DNA of 64,000 bases, taken from the NCBI GenBank assembly GCA_037145635.1, contig JBBCXB010000003.1, positions 372,001 through 436,000 on the forward strand, in the 5' to 3' direction. Both the position numbers and the translations under genes were made by a program. A model generated the notes under the pieces. It was not told the DNA's origin. It did no database searches and saw only the letters and a list, made by a program, of their open reading frames with translations. Below, piece by piece: positions 34,523-43,281 of the stretch (within the stretch, counting starts at the first letter, position 1; every line of letters starts with the position of its first letter). Source of the DNA: JAATFS01 sp037145635 (GTDB lineage: Bacteria > Pseudomonadota > Gammaproteobacteria > Xanthomonadales > Xanthomonadaceae).

Positions 34523-34842
34523 TACTGCGTGTCGATGTAATAGACCCTCTTTGCGCCAAATCCGCCGCAGCCTTCCGACGAAACGTAGTGAAGCGAGACG
34601 GTGAGCCGCGAGCTCGCGGCTGCCAGGAGCGCGGAGTACTTCTCTCTGGAGAGCTTGTCGTTCGTAAAATCTATGACCCATCGTCCGTCGGCGGCGCATT
34701 CCTCGTTGCTCGGCTGGCTTTCAAGCCAGATCGACGCATAGTTGGATTCGACGACCACGCGGGTCACCTTGCCGGTCTGCGTGGTGTCCGCCATGGCAAT
34801 GCCCGGCAACAGGAAAACAAGTAACCCAAGTGCGCCCCTCAT
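34519..34842 (-). CDS. small secreted protein, family not recognised
   Basis: A 107-residue protein with a Sec signal peptide (MRGALGLLVFLLPGIAMA, cleavage before DTTQ). The mature part is beta-rich, GKVTRVVVESNYASIWLES, with two cysteines (EECAADG and SEGCGGFG) that could form a disulfide. It is markedly less GC-rich than the surrounding chromosome, suggesting later acquisition. It overlaps the zinc-ribbon gene by 4 bp, so the two are translated together. I do not recognise a function. Confidence 0.65.
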   Translation of the reverse strand: MRGALGLLVFLLPGIAMADTTQTGKVTRVVVESNYASIWLESQPSNEECAADGRWVIDFTNDKLSREKYSALLAAASSRLTVSLHYVSSEGCGGFGAKRVYYIDTQY

Positions 34843-34921
34843 TCGATACTCCCCTATCCACGGTCAAGGCCTGGCCGGTTTTCCCGGTCCCAGGGATGTG
34901 ATGCAGCGATGCATTGCCCCT

Positions 34922-34941
34922 CGTGTCCGCGCCCGGACACG
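34922..34941. terminator. perfect 8-bp hairpin downstream of the duplicated small gene
   Basis: CGTGTCCG and CGGACACG pair around a 4-base loop. It lies about 150 bp after the stop of the 43-residue gene and 80 bp before the start of the secreted-protein gene on the same strand. No U-run follows, so it may end transcription weakly or be a protein site. Confidence 0.35.
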
Positions 34942-35092
34942 TGGGTGAAGTATGCGTCAGCGTCGCCACTCCCGAAAGCATCCGCGAGGCATGCAGGTCT
35001 GCGTGTGCGAGCGGTGGTGGGCCGCCAGACTGGAACGGCCCAACGCCCGGGCCTTGCTGTCAGTGCTCGATCCGGGCGCCGATGGGCGCGTC

Positions 35093-35224
35093 CTAGCGCC
35101 TCGCCTCGCGCAGGCTGGCCGGCATCCGGAACTGCGGCAGCAGGAACGCGATGACGACCACGCCGATCGCGGCGGCCAGCGCGGCCGCGACGGCGCAGAC
35201 GATGGCGAGGGTGGGGAGGTTCAT
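35093..35224 (-). CDS. 43-residue membrane protein, truncated paralogue of the gene at 34.3 kb
   Basis: The product begins MNLPTLAIVCAVAAAL and is nearly identical to the 75-residue zinc-ribbon protein through the membrane helix (AAIGVVVIAFLLP). The first CxxC knuckle has been deleted cleanly (LLP joins directly to QFRMPASLREA) and it stops before the second. The nucleotide match between copies is very high over about 120 bp. Its ATG overlaps the stop of the upstream gene (ATGA). It could be a working one-helix peptide or a decaying duplicate. Confidence 0.6.
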   Translation of the reverse strand: MNLPTLAIVCAVAAALAAAIGVVVIAFLLPQFRMPASLREARR

Positions 35225-35625
35225 GCTCGGGTACCGGTCGGTGCGCGGCTCAGCGCGAATGCGAAGTATGCGACCGCCAGCAACGGCCAGCCCAGGAACG
35301 TGACGCGGAATCCGAGCGAGCCACCGGTGACGGCCATCAGCGCCAGCGAGGTCGCGCTACCCAGCGCCAGGCCCACCCAGACGATCGGTCGATCCAGGTC
35401 GGTGCGTCCGTTCGCCAGGCCCAGGTACAGATACCAGGCGGTGAACATCCCGCTGCCTCCGGTCACCATCGAACAGAGCACGAGCAGGGGAGCCAGCCCG
35501 TGGGCTTCGCGGCCGAACTCGCCAACCACATAGCCGGCGCCCATCAGCGCCCAGAATGCCGCCACGAGCGCGCTGGGGACGAGCACGCACAGGGCGATCG
35601 CATGCAGGGTCAGTCTATGGAACAC
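35221..35625 (-). CDS. four-helix membrane protein of unknown function
   Basis: A 134-residue protein starting with GTG, with four predicted membrane helices at about 8-32, 44-68, 80-98 and 104-126 (for example LCVLVPSALVAAFWALMGAGYV). No charged catalytic motif is seen. It overlaps the 43-residue gene by 4 bp. The small TM gene in both duplicated places follows a different short envelope-protein gene with the same overlap. Family not recognised. Confidence 0.6.
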   Translation of the reverse strand: MFHRLTLHAIALCVLVPSALVAAFWALMGAGYVVGEFGREAHGLAPLLVLCSMVTGGSGMFTAWYLYLGLANGRTDLDRPIVWVGLALGSATSLALMAVTGGSLGFRVTFLGWPLLAVAYFAFALSRAPTGTRA

Positions 35626-35864
35626 GGGTCGTTCTCGATCCAGGTCATGGCCGGGCCTAGGTGCGCCCGCCGGTTACGACGCAGTCGCTGCATGCGCGTG
35701 CGTATCAGCATGACATGCTTCTTTTCGCCGGAGGGGGAGGCCGTGATCGAGGGCAAAGCGGTGGCCGTGGTGAAGCCACGATCCGGGCAGCGCATGACGC
35801 TGCGAGGCCGTGGCGCGAATCACCTCGGCCGGGTCGAGGCGATGGACGTCCTGCAGGCAGCGGG

Positions 35865-36200
35865 TCAGACCGACGGCAGGTGGCGCGGAACCTTGGCTTC
35901 GAGCAGCCGGACCAGGGCGGGTTCCATGTACTCGAAGTCGTCCGGAATCTCCAGGCAGATGATCCGCTTGTTGCGCAGGTGTGGTCCGAACCTTTCGGAG
36001 AGCCTGGAGCGATGAATGCGCTCCATGACGAAGATGGTGTCGGCCCACCCCAGGAGTTCCGGAGTGACCGGATTCTCCGCGCCGTGGTTCAGGCCGGCCG
36101 AAGCCGTCTCGAGGCCCGGCCAGTCCGAGAATACCTGCTCCGCCGTCGGGCTGCGGAGGCGATTCTGGCTGCAGACGAAAAGAACCTTTCGAGCCGACAA
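35865..36200 (-). CDS. low-molecular-weight protein tyrosine phosphatase-like protein
   Basis: A 111-residue protein when started at TTG 36200, which has an AGGAG ribosome site at the right spacing; a longer frame to 36398 is Arg/Pro-rich junk. KVLFVCSQNRLRSPTAEQVF is a phosphatase loop of the C-x5-R-S type at the very N-terminus. ASAGLN and LGWADTIFVMERIHRSRL continue the fold. The general-acid Asp loop near the C-terminus is weak (IPDDFEYMEPAL), as in the short predicted-phosphatase subfamily. Substrate unknown. It sits alone in the accessory stretch. Confidence 0.8.
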   Translation of the reverse strand: MSARKVLFVCSQNRLRSPTAEQVFSDWPGLETASAGLNHGAENPVTPELLGWADTIFVMERIHRSRLSERFGPHLRNKRIICLEIPDDFEYMEPALVRLLEAKVPRHLPSV

Positions 36201-36399
36201 AGCTGCTCCTGCGTGCCAGGGAGGGTGCGCTGCACGGCCGCACCGGGGTAAGCGACGTGTGGGCCGCCCGCATGCCGGGAGGCAGGCCTCCTGCCAGCCT
36301 GAAGGGCGCCGACGGGGTCGACCGATCGGGCGAGATGATAGCGAAGCCGTAGGGGCAGGGACAGCGAGCGGTACGACGACCGCGCGAGGTGTCGCCACG

Positions 36400-37185
36400 C
36401 TAGCCCACCCACCCCCGCACCGCGTTCGCGCGGGCGCTGCAGGTGATGGCGCCGCCCGGCCCGGCCGGCAGGCGCGCGCGGACCCTCGCCGCGAGCGAGG
36501 CGAGTTCGTCGGGCGCGATGCGCGCGAGCGTGGGGCCGACGCTCGGTGCGCCGAGGGCGGTCTCCCAGAAGTCGTCGAAATCGTCGAAGGTGCGCTGCAC
36601 GGCGATCACCCGGGTCTCGATCCGCTGCAGCCCGGCTGCGGCCCACAGCGCCTGCATGACCTCCGTGCGCGAGGCTTCGGGGCTCGGCGGCCGGGGGAGC
36701 GCGAGGCCGCGGCCCCGCAGTTCCGCGAGCAAAGGCTCGTACGGGAAACCGCCGCCGGGCATGTCCCACGCGTAAGCGGTCACGCAGCCGCCCGGGCGGA
36801 CGACCCGCTTCATTTCCGCCACGCCCTGGCCGGGGTCGGGCACGAAGAAGATCACCAGGGGCATGACGGCGACATCGAATGCGGCATCGGCGTAAGGCAG
36901 TGCCATGGCATCGCCCCGGCGGAACTGCGCGGCCTGCACGGAGGGCCGCGCACGTGCGTATTCCAGTTGTTCCTCGGACGGATCCACGCCCGCCACGGAC
37001 GTGGGATCGCACCGCTCGAAGAGCGTTTCGGTAAACGCGCCATTGCCGCAGCCCACGTCGAGCCAGCGCTGGCCTGCCGGCGGGTCGAGCCAGTCGAGGA
37101 AGGCGGCCCCGGCGATCTGGCTCCAGCGCCCCATGTAGCGCTCGTAGCGGGTCCCGTCGGTGAACCTGATCTGGTCGGTCGTCAT
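36400..37185 (-). CDS. class I SAM-dependent methyltransferase
   Basis: A 261-residue UbiE-like methyltransferase. WLDVGCGNGAFTETLF is the SAM-binding motif I, VAGVDPSEEQLEYAR holds the acidic motif II, GDAMALPYADAAFDVAVMPLVIFFV is motif III-IV, and EMKRVVRPGGCVTAY follows. The C-terminal 90 residues give no substrate clue. Neighbours are unrelated small genes. The 214-bp and 272-bp gaps on either side (36201-36399, 37186-37457) show no other gene. Confidence 0.88.
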   Translation of the reverse strand: MTTDQIRFTDGTRYERYMGRWSQIAGAAFLDWLDPPAGQRWLDVGCGNGAFTETLFERCDPTSVAGVDPSEEQLEYARARPSVQAAQFRRGDAMALPYADAAFDVAVMPLVIFFVPDPGQGVAEMKRVVRPGGCVTAYAWDMPGGGFPYEPLLAELRGRGLALPRPPSPEASRTEVMQALWAAAGLQRIETRVIAVQRTFDDFDDFWETALGAPSVGPTLARIAPDELASLAARVRARLPAGPGGAITCSARANAVRGWVG

Positions 37186-37457
37186 GCGTGCAAGGGCCTG
37201 GGCAGGGGGGGCGGCGAGACGGTGCCCGCCTGGGCGAAGGGGCGGCGTCGACGCCGGTTGCGAGGCGCGGCCAGCGGTCGCCGCTGGGTGATCGCCGCCG
37301 TCCGGGAGGCGACGGCGATCTCGTGCGCGGCCGCAAGCATAGCCGCCAGGTCTCCGCCGGGCACCCGCTTCCCGGCTACCGGACGCGGCCCAGCGCCTCG
37401 AGCCGCACTGCGACGGTGACGCGGGAATGGCTGGGATCGATGATCGCGCGCCCGCAT

Positions 37458-37724
37458 TCACCCGCCGGGCCGTGGTCGGCCACCGCGGCGACGCGTCCAC
37501 CCGGCATGGGCGAACCCGGCGGCCAGCAGCAGGAAGAGCAGGGCCGGCACGATCAACACGCCGGCCTGCGCATGATGGACGGTCATTTCACGCTCGTCGA
37601 AATAGCGGCCTGCCTCGTTGAAGAGGTGCCGGTAAGGCCAGTACAGCGTGAAGTAGCAACACCAGAAGGACAGCGAGGCCACGGCGCAGAGCGAAGCGGC
37701 GATCCTGGGCAATGAAGGCGGCAT
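37458..37724 (-). CDS. small membrane protein, two helices, unknown family
   Basis: An 88-residue protein starting MPPSLPRIAASLCAVASLSFWCCYFTLYWPYRHLF, with helices at about 8-28 and 52-72 (AGVLIVPALLFLLLAAGF) and a charged C-terminal tail (TRRRGGRPRPGG). The frame is open further upstream, but this ATG begins the hydrophobic segment. No operon partner is certain; the VOC gene lies 227 bp upstream on the same strand. Confidence 0.5.
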   Translation of the reverse strand: MPPSLPRIAASLCAVASLSFWCCYFTLYWPYRHLFNEAGRYFDEREMTVHHAQAGVLIVPALLFLLLAAGFAHAGWTRRRGGRPRPGG

Positions 37725-37951
37725 GTGTGGGTCCTTGGCGTTGCTGGGCGCGGGTGGGCCTCGCCGCGAGCCGTTTCGGCCTCGGCGAGGTTCCAGTACC
37801 GCCTGCGAGCGGTGGCAGGTCCGAAAGGCGCCCTGTGAGCGCAGGAATCGCGACCCGCGTGATCCTGGCACGCACGACCCGCAGCAGGCGCGGCCGGAGG
37901 GCGCGTCGCATGCGCATCGGCGCGGCTCGATGGGGCAGGCCTGCTCGTGAG

Positions 37952-38314
37952 CTAGAGTTCCTGCCCGAACATGATCCGGTGCCCGTCGATCGTACGCAGG
38001 CCGAATTCGCGCATGCCCCAGGGCTTGTCGGCGAGCGTCTGGGTGAACTCCGCGCCCGCGGCCCGGTATTCCGCGAACAGGGCGGAAGCGTCCGACACCG
38101 TCACGTAGCCGTACCACGCGTGGTCGCCCAGCGCCCCGGCCGGTACGGCATCGACGCATTCCCCGAGCATCACCCGGAAGCTGCCGCGCGCCAGGAAGGT
38201 CCATCCCGGCGCGGTGAACTCGATGCCAAGTCCGAGCACGGACGTGTAGTAGTCGGTGGACCTGGATAGGTCGGCGACGGCCAGCGTGTAGCGTGCGTGG
38301 ATGAAGTCGGACAT
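37952..38314 (-). CDS. single-domain VOC family protein
   Basis: A 120-residue glyoxalase-fold protein. YTLAVADLSRSTDYYTSVLGLGIEF is the first module, and WGMREFGLRTIDGHRIMFGQEL the second, with the metal-site Glu. An upstream open extension of 56 residues is Ser/Pro-rich and rejected. One-domain members act as dimers, often as resistance proteins or lyases. Substrate unknown. Confidence 0.78.
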   Translation of the reverse strand: MSDFIHARYTLAVADLSRSTDYYTSVLGLGIEFTAPGWTFLARGSFRVMLGECVDAVPAGALGDHAWYGYVTVSDASALFAEYRAAGAEFTQTLADKPWGMREFGLRTIDGHRIMFGQEL

Positions 38315-38510
38315 GGCCTTCTCCAGGTGGGAAGAAGCGGTGAACGGCGGTGTGGAGGACTGATCGCCGGCGGGTGATGCCGGTGACCGAGTGGATTCCG
38401 GTCCGGGGGTCACGGTGGCGGCCGCGCCCTCGACCGATGCGGGAAGGCCGACCGCGGGTGGGTCGGCTGTCGCGGGCGACATCGTAACGTGCCTCGGGGG
38501 CCGGCCCCCA

Positions 38511-38551
38511 TCCGCCCTTCGGGCACCTTCCCCCGCTGGCGGGGGAAGGGA
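38511..38551. terminator. hairpin element downstream of ilvD
   Basis: CCTTCCCCCG and CGGGGGAAGG (38526-38535 and 38540-38549) form a 10-bp stem with a 4-base loop, next to a GCCC-TTC-GGGC mini-hairpin at 38514-38524. It starts about 25 bases after the ilvD stop. This kind of paired element is common between genes in high-GC proteobacteria and probably ends ilvD transcription. Confidence 0.55.
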
Positions 38552-38572
38552 GGGGGGCCTTCGTGGCGGGGC

Positions 38573-40411
38573 TCAGCCGTCGAGCAGCGCCTTGTCGCGC
38601 ACCGCGCCCTTGTCGGCGCTGGTGGCCAGCAGCGCGTAGGCCTTCAGCGCGGTGGTGACCTTGCGCGGGCGCGGCTGCGCGGGCTTCCAGCCGGCGGCGT
38701 CCTGGTCGGCGCGGCGGGCGGCCAGTTCGCCCGCGTCCACCTGCAGGTCGATGCGGCGGTTGGGGATGTCGATCAGGATGCGGTCGCCGTCGCGCACCAG
38801 GCCGATCGCGCCACCGGCGGCGGCCTCCGGCGAGGCGTGGCCGATCGACAGGCCCGAGGTGCCGCCGGAGAAGCGGCCGTCGGTCAGCAGCGCGCAGTGC
38901 TTGCCCAGGCCCTTGGATTTCAGGTAGCTGGTGGGGTACAGCATCTCCTGCATGCCGGGGCCGCCCTTGGGGCCTTCGTAGCGGATCACCACCACGTCGC
39001 CGGCCCGCACCTCGTCGGCGAGGATGCCCTTGACCGCCGCGTCCTGGCTCTCGAACACCTTGGCGCTGCCCTCGAACACGTGGATGGATTCGTCCACGCC
39101 GGCGGTCTTGACCACGCAGCCGTCCAGCGCGAGGTTGCCGTACAGCACCGCCAGGCCGCCCTCGGCCGAGTAGGCATGGGCGACGTCGCGGATGCAGCCG
39201 CCGCTGCGGTCGGTGTCCAGGTCCGCCCAGCGCGTGGACTGGCTGAAGGCGGTCTGGGTGGGAATGCCCGCCGGGCCGGCGCGGTAGAAGGTGTGCACCG
39301 CGGCGTCATCGGTCTGGGTCACGTCCCACCGCGCGATGGCCTCGCCCAGGGTGCGGCTGTGCACGGTCGGCACGTCGGTGTGCAGCAGGCCGCCGCGCGC
39401 CAGTTCGCCGAGGATGGAGACGATGCCGCCGGCGCGGTGCACGTCCTCCATGTGGTACTTCTGGATGTTGGGCGCGACCTTGCACAGCTGCGGCACGCGC
39501 CGCGACAGGCGATCGATGTCGCGCAGGTCGAAGGCCACCTCGGCCTCCTGCGCGGCGGCGAGCAGGTGCAGGATGGTGTTGGTGGAGCCGCCCATCGCGA
39601 TGTCCAGCGTCATCGCGTTCTCGAACGCGGCGAAGGTGGCGATGCCGCGCGGCAGGGCGGTCGGGTCCTCGCCGCCATACCAGCGGTGGCACAGCTCGAC
39701 GGCGGTGCGGCCGGCGCGCAGGAACAGCTGCTCGCGGTCGCTGTGGGTGGCCAGGGTGGAGCCGTTGCCGGGCAGCGACAGGCCCAGCGCCTCGGTCAGG
39801 CAGTTCATCGAGTTGGCGGTGAACATGCCCGAGCACGAGCCGCAGGTGGGGCAGGCGCTGCGCTCGTAGGCGGCGACCTTCTCGTCGGAGGCGCTGGCGT
39901 CGGCGGCCACCACCATCGCGTCGACCAGGTCCAGGCCGTGCTCGGAGAGCTGGGTCTTGCCGGCCTCCATCGGTCCGCCGGAGACGAACACGGTGGGGAT
40001 GTTGAGCCGCAGCGCGGCCATCAGCATGCCGGGGGTGATCTTGTCGCAGTTGGAGATGCACACCAGCGCGTCGGCGCAATGCGCGTTGACCATGTACTCC
40101 ACCGAATCGGCGATGATCTCGCGGCTGGGCAGCGAGTACAGCATGCCGTCGTGGCCCATCGCGATGCCGTCGTCCACGGCGATGGTGTTGAACTCCTTGG
40201 CCACGCCGCCCACGCGCTCGATCTCGCGCGCCACCAGCTGGCCGAGGTCCTTCAGGTGCACGTGCCCGGGCACGAACTGGGTGAAGGAATTGGCGATGGC
40301 GATGATCGGCTTGTGGAAGTCGGCGTCCTGCATGCCGGTGGCGCGCCACAGGGCGCGCGCGCCGGCCATGTTGCGGCCGTGGGTGGAGGTCTTGGAGCGA
40401 TAGTCGGGCAT
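38573..40411 (-). CDS. ilvD: dihydroxy-acid dehydratase
   Basis: A 612-residue enzyme of valine, leucine and isoleucine synthesis that dehydrates 2,3-dihydroxy acids to 2-keto acids. It starts MPDYRSKTSTHGRNMAGARALWRATG. Iron-sulfur cysteines are in ISNCDKITPGM and ACPTCGSCSGMFTANSMNCL. GGSTNTILHLLAAA and GRFSGGTSGLSIGHASPEA are active-site blocks. Length and residues fit the E. coli-type enzyme. It stands alone; the 510-bp stretch from 40412 to 40925 upstream has no gene I can support, only high-GC sequence that should contain its promoter. Confidence 0.96.
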   Translation of the reverse strand: MPDYRSKTSTHGRNMAGARALWRATGMQDADFHKPIIAIANSFTQFVPGHVHLKDLGQLVAREIERVGGVAKEFNTIAVDDGIAMGHDGMLYSLPSREIIADSVEYMVNAHCADALVCISNCDKITPGMLMAALRLNIPTVFVSGGPMEAGKTQLSEHGLDLVDAMVVAADASASDEKVAAYERSACPTCGSCSGMFTANSMNCLTEALGLSLPGNGSTLATHSDREQLFLRAGRTAVELCHRWYGGEDPTALPRGIATFAAFENAMTLDIAMGGSTNTILHLLAAAQEAEVAFDLRDIDRLSRRVPQLCKVAPNIQKYHMEDVHRAGGIVSILGELARGGLLHTDVPTVHSRTLGEAIARWDVTQTDDAAVHTFYRAGPAGIPTQTAFSQSTRWADLDTDRSGGCIRDVAHAYSAEGGLAVLYGNLALDGCVVKTAGVDESIHVFEGSAKVFESQDAAVKGILADEVRAGDVVVIRYEGPKGGPGMQEMLYPTSYLKSKGLGKHCALLTDGRFSGGTSGLSIGHASPEAAAGGAIGLVRDGDRILIDIPNRRIDLQVDAGELAARRADQDAAGWKPAQPRPRKVTTALKAYALLATSADKGAVRDKALLDG

Positions 40412-40925
40412 GGCGGCGTACGGCGTGAGCGGGCGGGGAGGCTGGCGGTGCGATCGCCCGGAAACGTTGCTGCTGCAACCGTTTCGGGCGTCTTCGGAGT
40501 GGAGCCGGGCACGTTAGCACGGCCGCGCCGGGCTACGCGCCGTGCGCCGGCCTGCGATGGCGCATCGCGGCGGCACCTCCAGTCGGCGCGCGACGTGCCG
40601 CAACGCTCCGGCATCGTGCCCGCGTCCGGCAATGTGGCGCTGCGAGCGGGCGTCGCGCCGGCGTAACGAGGCCCGGCGTGCGCTCCCGGGGCACGCTGCT
40701 GGCCGCGACGTCCCGGGCCCGAGGCCGGCCGCAGCCCGTCCCCCCGCGAGGACGCGGCAGGCCCGGCCCGCCGCGGGATCGCTTCCGAGGTGCGCCGCCC
40801 CGCGCAAAGCGCAAGTTGCGTGCGGGGTCGCAGAAGCGGTGGACGCAGGTGGGCAGACTGGGGCCATCGCAGGACGCTTCAGGGGGCGCCGTCGGCAGCG
40901 TCTCCCCCCGCCCGCAGGAGGCCCC

Positions 40926-42323
40926 ATGGCACACGACGATTCTTCCCGCCCGGATACGCCGGCATCCTCCACCGCCACCGTGGCGCCCGCGCGGGACGGC
41001 GGCGGCCTGACCCGGCGCAGCGTGCTGCAGGGCGCGGCCGGCCTGGCCGCCGCCGCCGCGTTCGGCGGGCTGGCCGCTCCGGCGCGCGCCGCTACCGCGA
41101 CGCTGCCGTTCGCCGGACTCAACCTCTCGGGGCTGGCGTCCAACAACTTCGTGGACGATGCCAGGATCGGCACGCACTACCGCGACATCAGCGACCAGCA
41201 CATCGCCATGGCCGGGGCCTGCCCGCTGTTCCGGCTGCCGACCACCGCCCAGCGCTTCAGCACCGGCCAGGGCCTGGCGCTGAACGAGACCTACTGTGGG
41301 CAGGTCGGGGCCGTGCTGGACCGCCTGGCGGCGCGCGGCAAGCTCGCGATCCTGGAACTGCACGACTACCTGCGGCTGCCGCACAAGGTGGCCACCCGCA
41401 GCGGTTTCCGCCGCGATGGCAACGGCCAGCTGGTCGGGCCGGACGGGCAGGCGGTCGCCGATCCGGGCGCCGCCGCGGTGTGGGCCGGTACCTACCCCCA
41501 GCGCGCGTTCAACTACCTGGGCTACTTCGACAGCCGCGACGGGTTGCTCAAGCTCTACGAGTACCGCGTGATCGGCACGCCGGGCTGCCTGCTCTACAAC
41601 GCGTCCGGCCTGCCCGACCTGTGGAGCCGGATCGTGCGGCGCTTCAGGAATCATCCGGCGATCTTCGGCTGGGGCCTGATGAACGAGCCCTACCAGGGCG
41701 TGGAGCTCAACCCGGACGGCAGCCCGCTGGTGATGGCCGAGCACTGGCTGCAGACCGCCACCGCCACCGCCGCGCGGATCTTCGATGTCGACCGTAGCCA
41801 CTACGTGTTCGTCTGCGGCAACGAGTACGCCAGCGCGCGGCGCTGGTGCCAGCTGTCCGAAGCGCTCTACGCCATCCCCGACCCGTACGACCGCATCGTC
41901 TACGAGGCGCACAACTACCTGGACAACGGCGGTCGCGGCGGCGGCGCCTGGCGCGACCCGAACGAGGCCGTGGCCGCCGACACCGGCGTGGCCATGGTCG
42001 CGCCCTTCGTCGAATCGCTGCGCAAGGCCGGCAAGCGCGGCTTCCTCGGCGAGCACGGCTACCCGGCGGGCAACGCCAGCGCGCAGACCGCCACCACGCG
42101 CATGCTGGAATACCTGCGCGCCAACAACATCCCCAGCACGCAATGGTGCTTCGGGCCCGGCTGGCCGGCCAACGACGTGCTCGGCATGAGCCAGGACGTG
42201 GGCGCCGACATCCAGGTCAAGGGCAACATCGCCGCGGTCCAGCCGTACTTCGCGACGCGGCTGTCCAGCTACCGGCCGGACCCCGCCGGACAGACGACGC
42301 CGGCCTGCGCCGCGGAGGGATGA
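40926..42323 (+). CDS. Tat-exported glycoside hydrolase family 5 (cellulase-like)
   Basis: A 465-residue protein with a ribosome site (GCAGGAGG) before ATG 40926. The N-terminus carries a twin-arginine signal, LTRRSVLQGAAGLAAAAAFGGLAAPARA, cleaved near residue 57. The mature enzyme is a GH5 barrel: GLNLSGLAS, then FRLPTT, the acid/base Glu in GWGLMNEPYQG, YEAHNYLDNGG, and the nucleophile Glu in FLGEHGYPAG. It should cut beta-1,4 glucans or related plant polymers outside the cytoplasm. Tat export implies folding before export, unusual among Xanthomonas endoglucanases, which mostly use Sec. Monocistronic. Confidence 0.85.
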   Translation: MAHDDSSRPDTPASSTATVAPARDGGGLTRRSVLQGAAGLAAAAAFGGLAAPARAATATLPFAGLNLSGLASNNFVDDARIGTHYRDISDQHIAMAGACPLFRLPTTAQRFSTGQGLALNETYCGQVGAVLDRLAARGKLAILELHDYLRLPHKVATRSGFRRDGNGQLVGPDGQAVADPGAAAVWAGTYPQRAFNYLGYFDSRDGLLKLYEYRVIGTPGCLLYNASGLPDLWSRIVRRFRNHPAIFGWGLMNEPYQGVELNPDGSPLVMAEHWLQTATATAARIFDVDRSHYVFVCGNEYASARRWCQLSEALYAIPDPYDRIVYEAHNYLDNGGRGGGAWRDPNEAVAADTGVAMVAPFVESLRKAGKRGFLGEHGYPAGNASAQTATTRMLEYLRANNIPSTQWCFGPGWPANDVLGMSQDVGADIQVKGNIAAVQPYFATRLSSYRPDPAGQTTPACAAEG

Positions 42324-42569
42324 GCGGCAGGCCGCCCGTGCGTCCTGCGCGATGGCGCGCCGGCATCGCTACCCATTCCGATGCGCGTGGCGGTGATCCC
42401 GTGTCCGGCACCGGCCCGCGGCCGTGCGCGGACGCTGCGCCGCTGCGCCCCACCGTAGCGGCTTGAGCACGCGTGGCCGGTGCCGCGGCCGCCGCGCTTC
42501 GTTCACGTTCGGTTTTCGCCGCGGGCGCAAACAAGGCATCATCGCTGTCTGATTCTGGAAGAAGCCCCG

Positions 42570-43115
42570 ATGAAAAGGTCAAAGACGACTGCCCTGTTGC
42601 TGATGAGCGCCGCCCCCCTGCTGTTCACCGCGTGCGAGCGCGAGGCCAAGCAGCAGGAAGGGTTGTACACCTCGGTGGAGGCCTGCGCCGCGCAGACCCA
42701 CGACATCACCACCTGCCAGCAGGCGTTCAAGCAGGCGCAGCAGCAGTCCGCCGAGCAGGGCCCCAAGTACGCCAGCCGCGAGGAATGCGCGAAGGACTAT
42801 TCCGCCGAGCGCTGCGTCGAGCAGAACGACAACCGCGGGCATTCCTTCGTCGGCCCGCTGATGACCGGCTTCTTCCTGTCGCAGATGCTCAACGGCAACC
42901 GCGGCATGGCCGGCTTCAACTCGGCGCCGGCATTCCAGGACCGCCAGAACCAGTGGCAGCGCCCGGCCGGCGGCGCCGGTGCCGCCGGTGCCGCGACCGC
43001 GCTGCGCGGCGGCCAGACCATGACCCACATCGGCGCCACGCCGAACCGGGCGGTCACGGTCAGCCGCGGTGGCTTCGGCGGGTCCGGCAGCGCGCGCGGC
43101 AGCTTCGGCGGCTGA
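42570..43115 (+). CDS. ygiB: YgiB-like lipoprotein (DUF1190)
   Basis: A 181-residue lipoprotein. The signal peptide ends in a lipobox (LLFTAC). Two YTSVEACAAQ / YASREECAKDYS repeats with paired cysteines are the DUF1190 hallmark. The C-terminus is Gly/Ser-rich. Start at ATG 42570 places the signal peptide correctly. In enterobacteria ygiB and ygiC form an operon beside tolC, and the same order is kept here. Function is uncertain but linked to the cell envelope. Confidence 0.88.
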   Translation: MKRSKTTALLLMSAAPLLFTACEREAKQQEGLYTSVEACAAQTHDITTCQQAFKQAQQQSAEQGPKYASREECAKDYSAERCVEQNDNRGHSFVGPLMTGFFLSQMLNGNRGMAGFNSAPAFQDRQNQWQRPAGGAGAAGAATALRGGQTMTHIGATPNRAVTVSRGGFGGSGSARGSFGG

Positions 43116-43281
43116 GCGTGGCCGGGTACCGTGCAAGCGCCGGCGTGCCGGCGCGGTCCCCTGCGTGCCACAGGCGCGCGGGCCGGCCGTTGCGCCGGCG
43201 ACGTCCGGCTTCGCCCGACGGCCGTCCGGTGCCCCGGAACCGACCCGCACGGTCCGCCGTCGCCGTCGGGCAGGGCTCGCC

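Noticed and set aside
36201..36398. Longer N-terminus for the phosphatase-like protein
   Set aside because: The added 66 residues are Arg/Pro-rich, and a TTG with a good ribosome site lies just before the phosphatase loop.
40540..40925. A gene upstream of the GH5 gene
   Set aside because: Open frames on both strands give Arg/Pro/Gly-rich sequence with no conserved motif.
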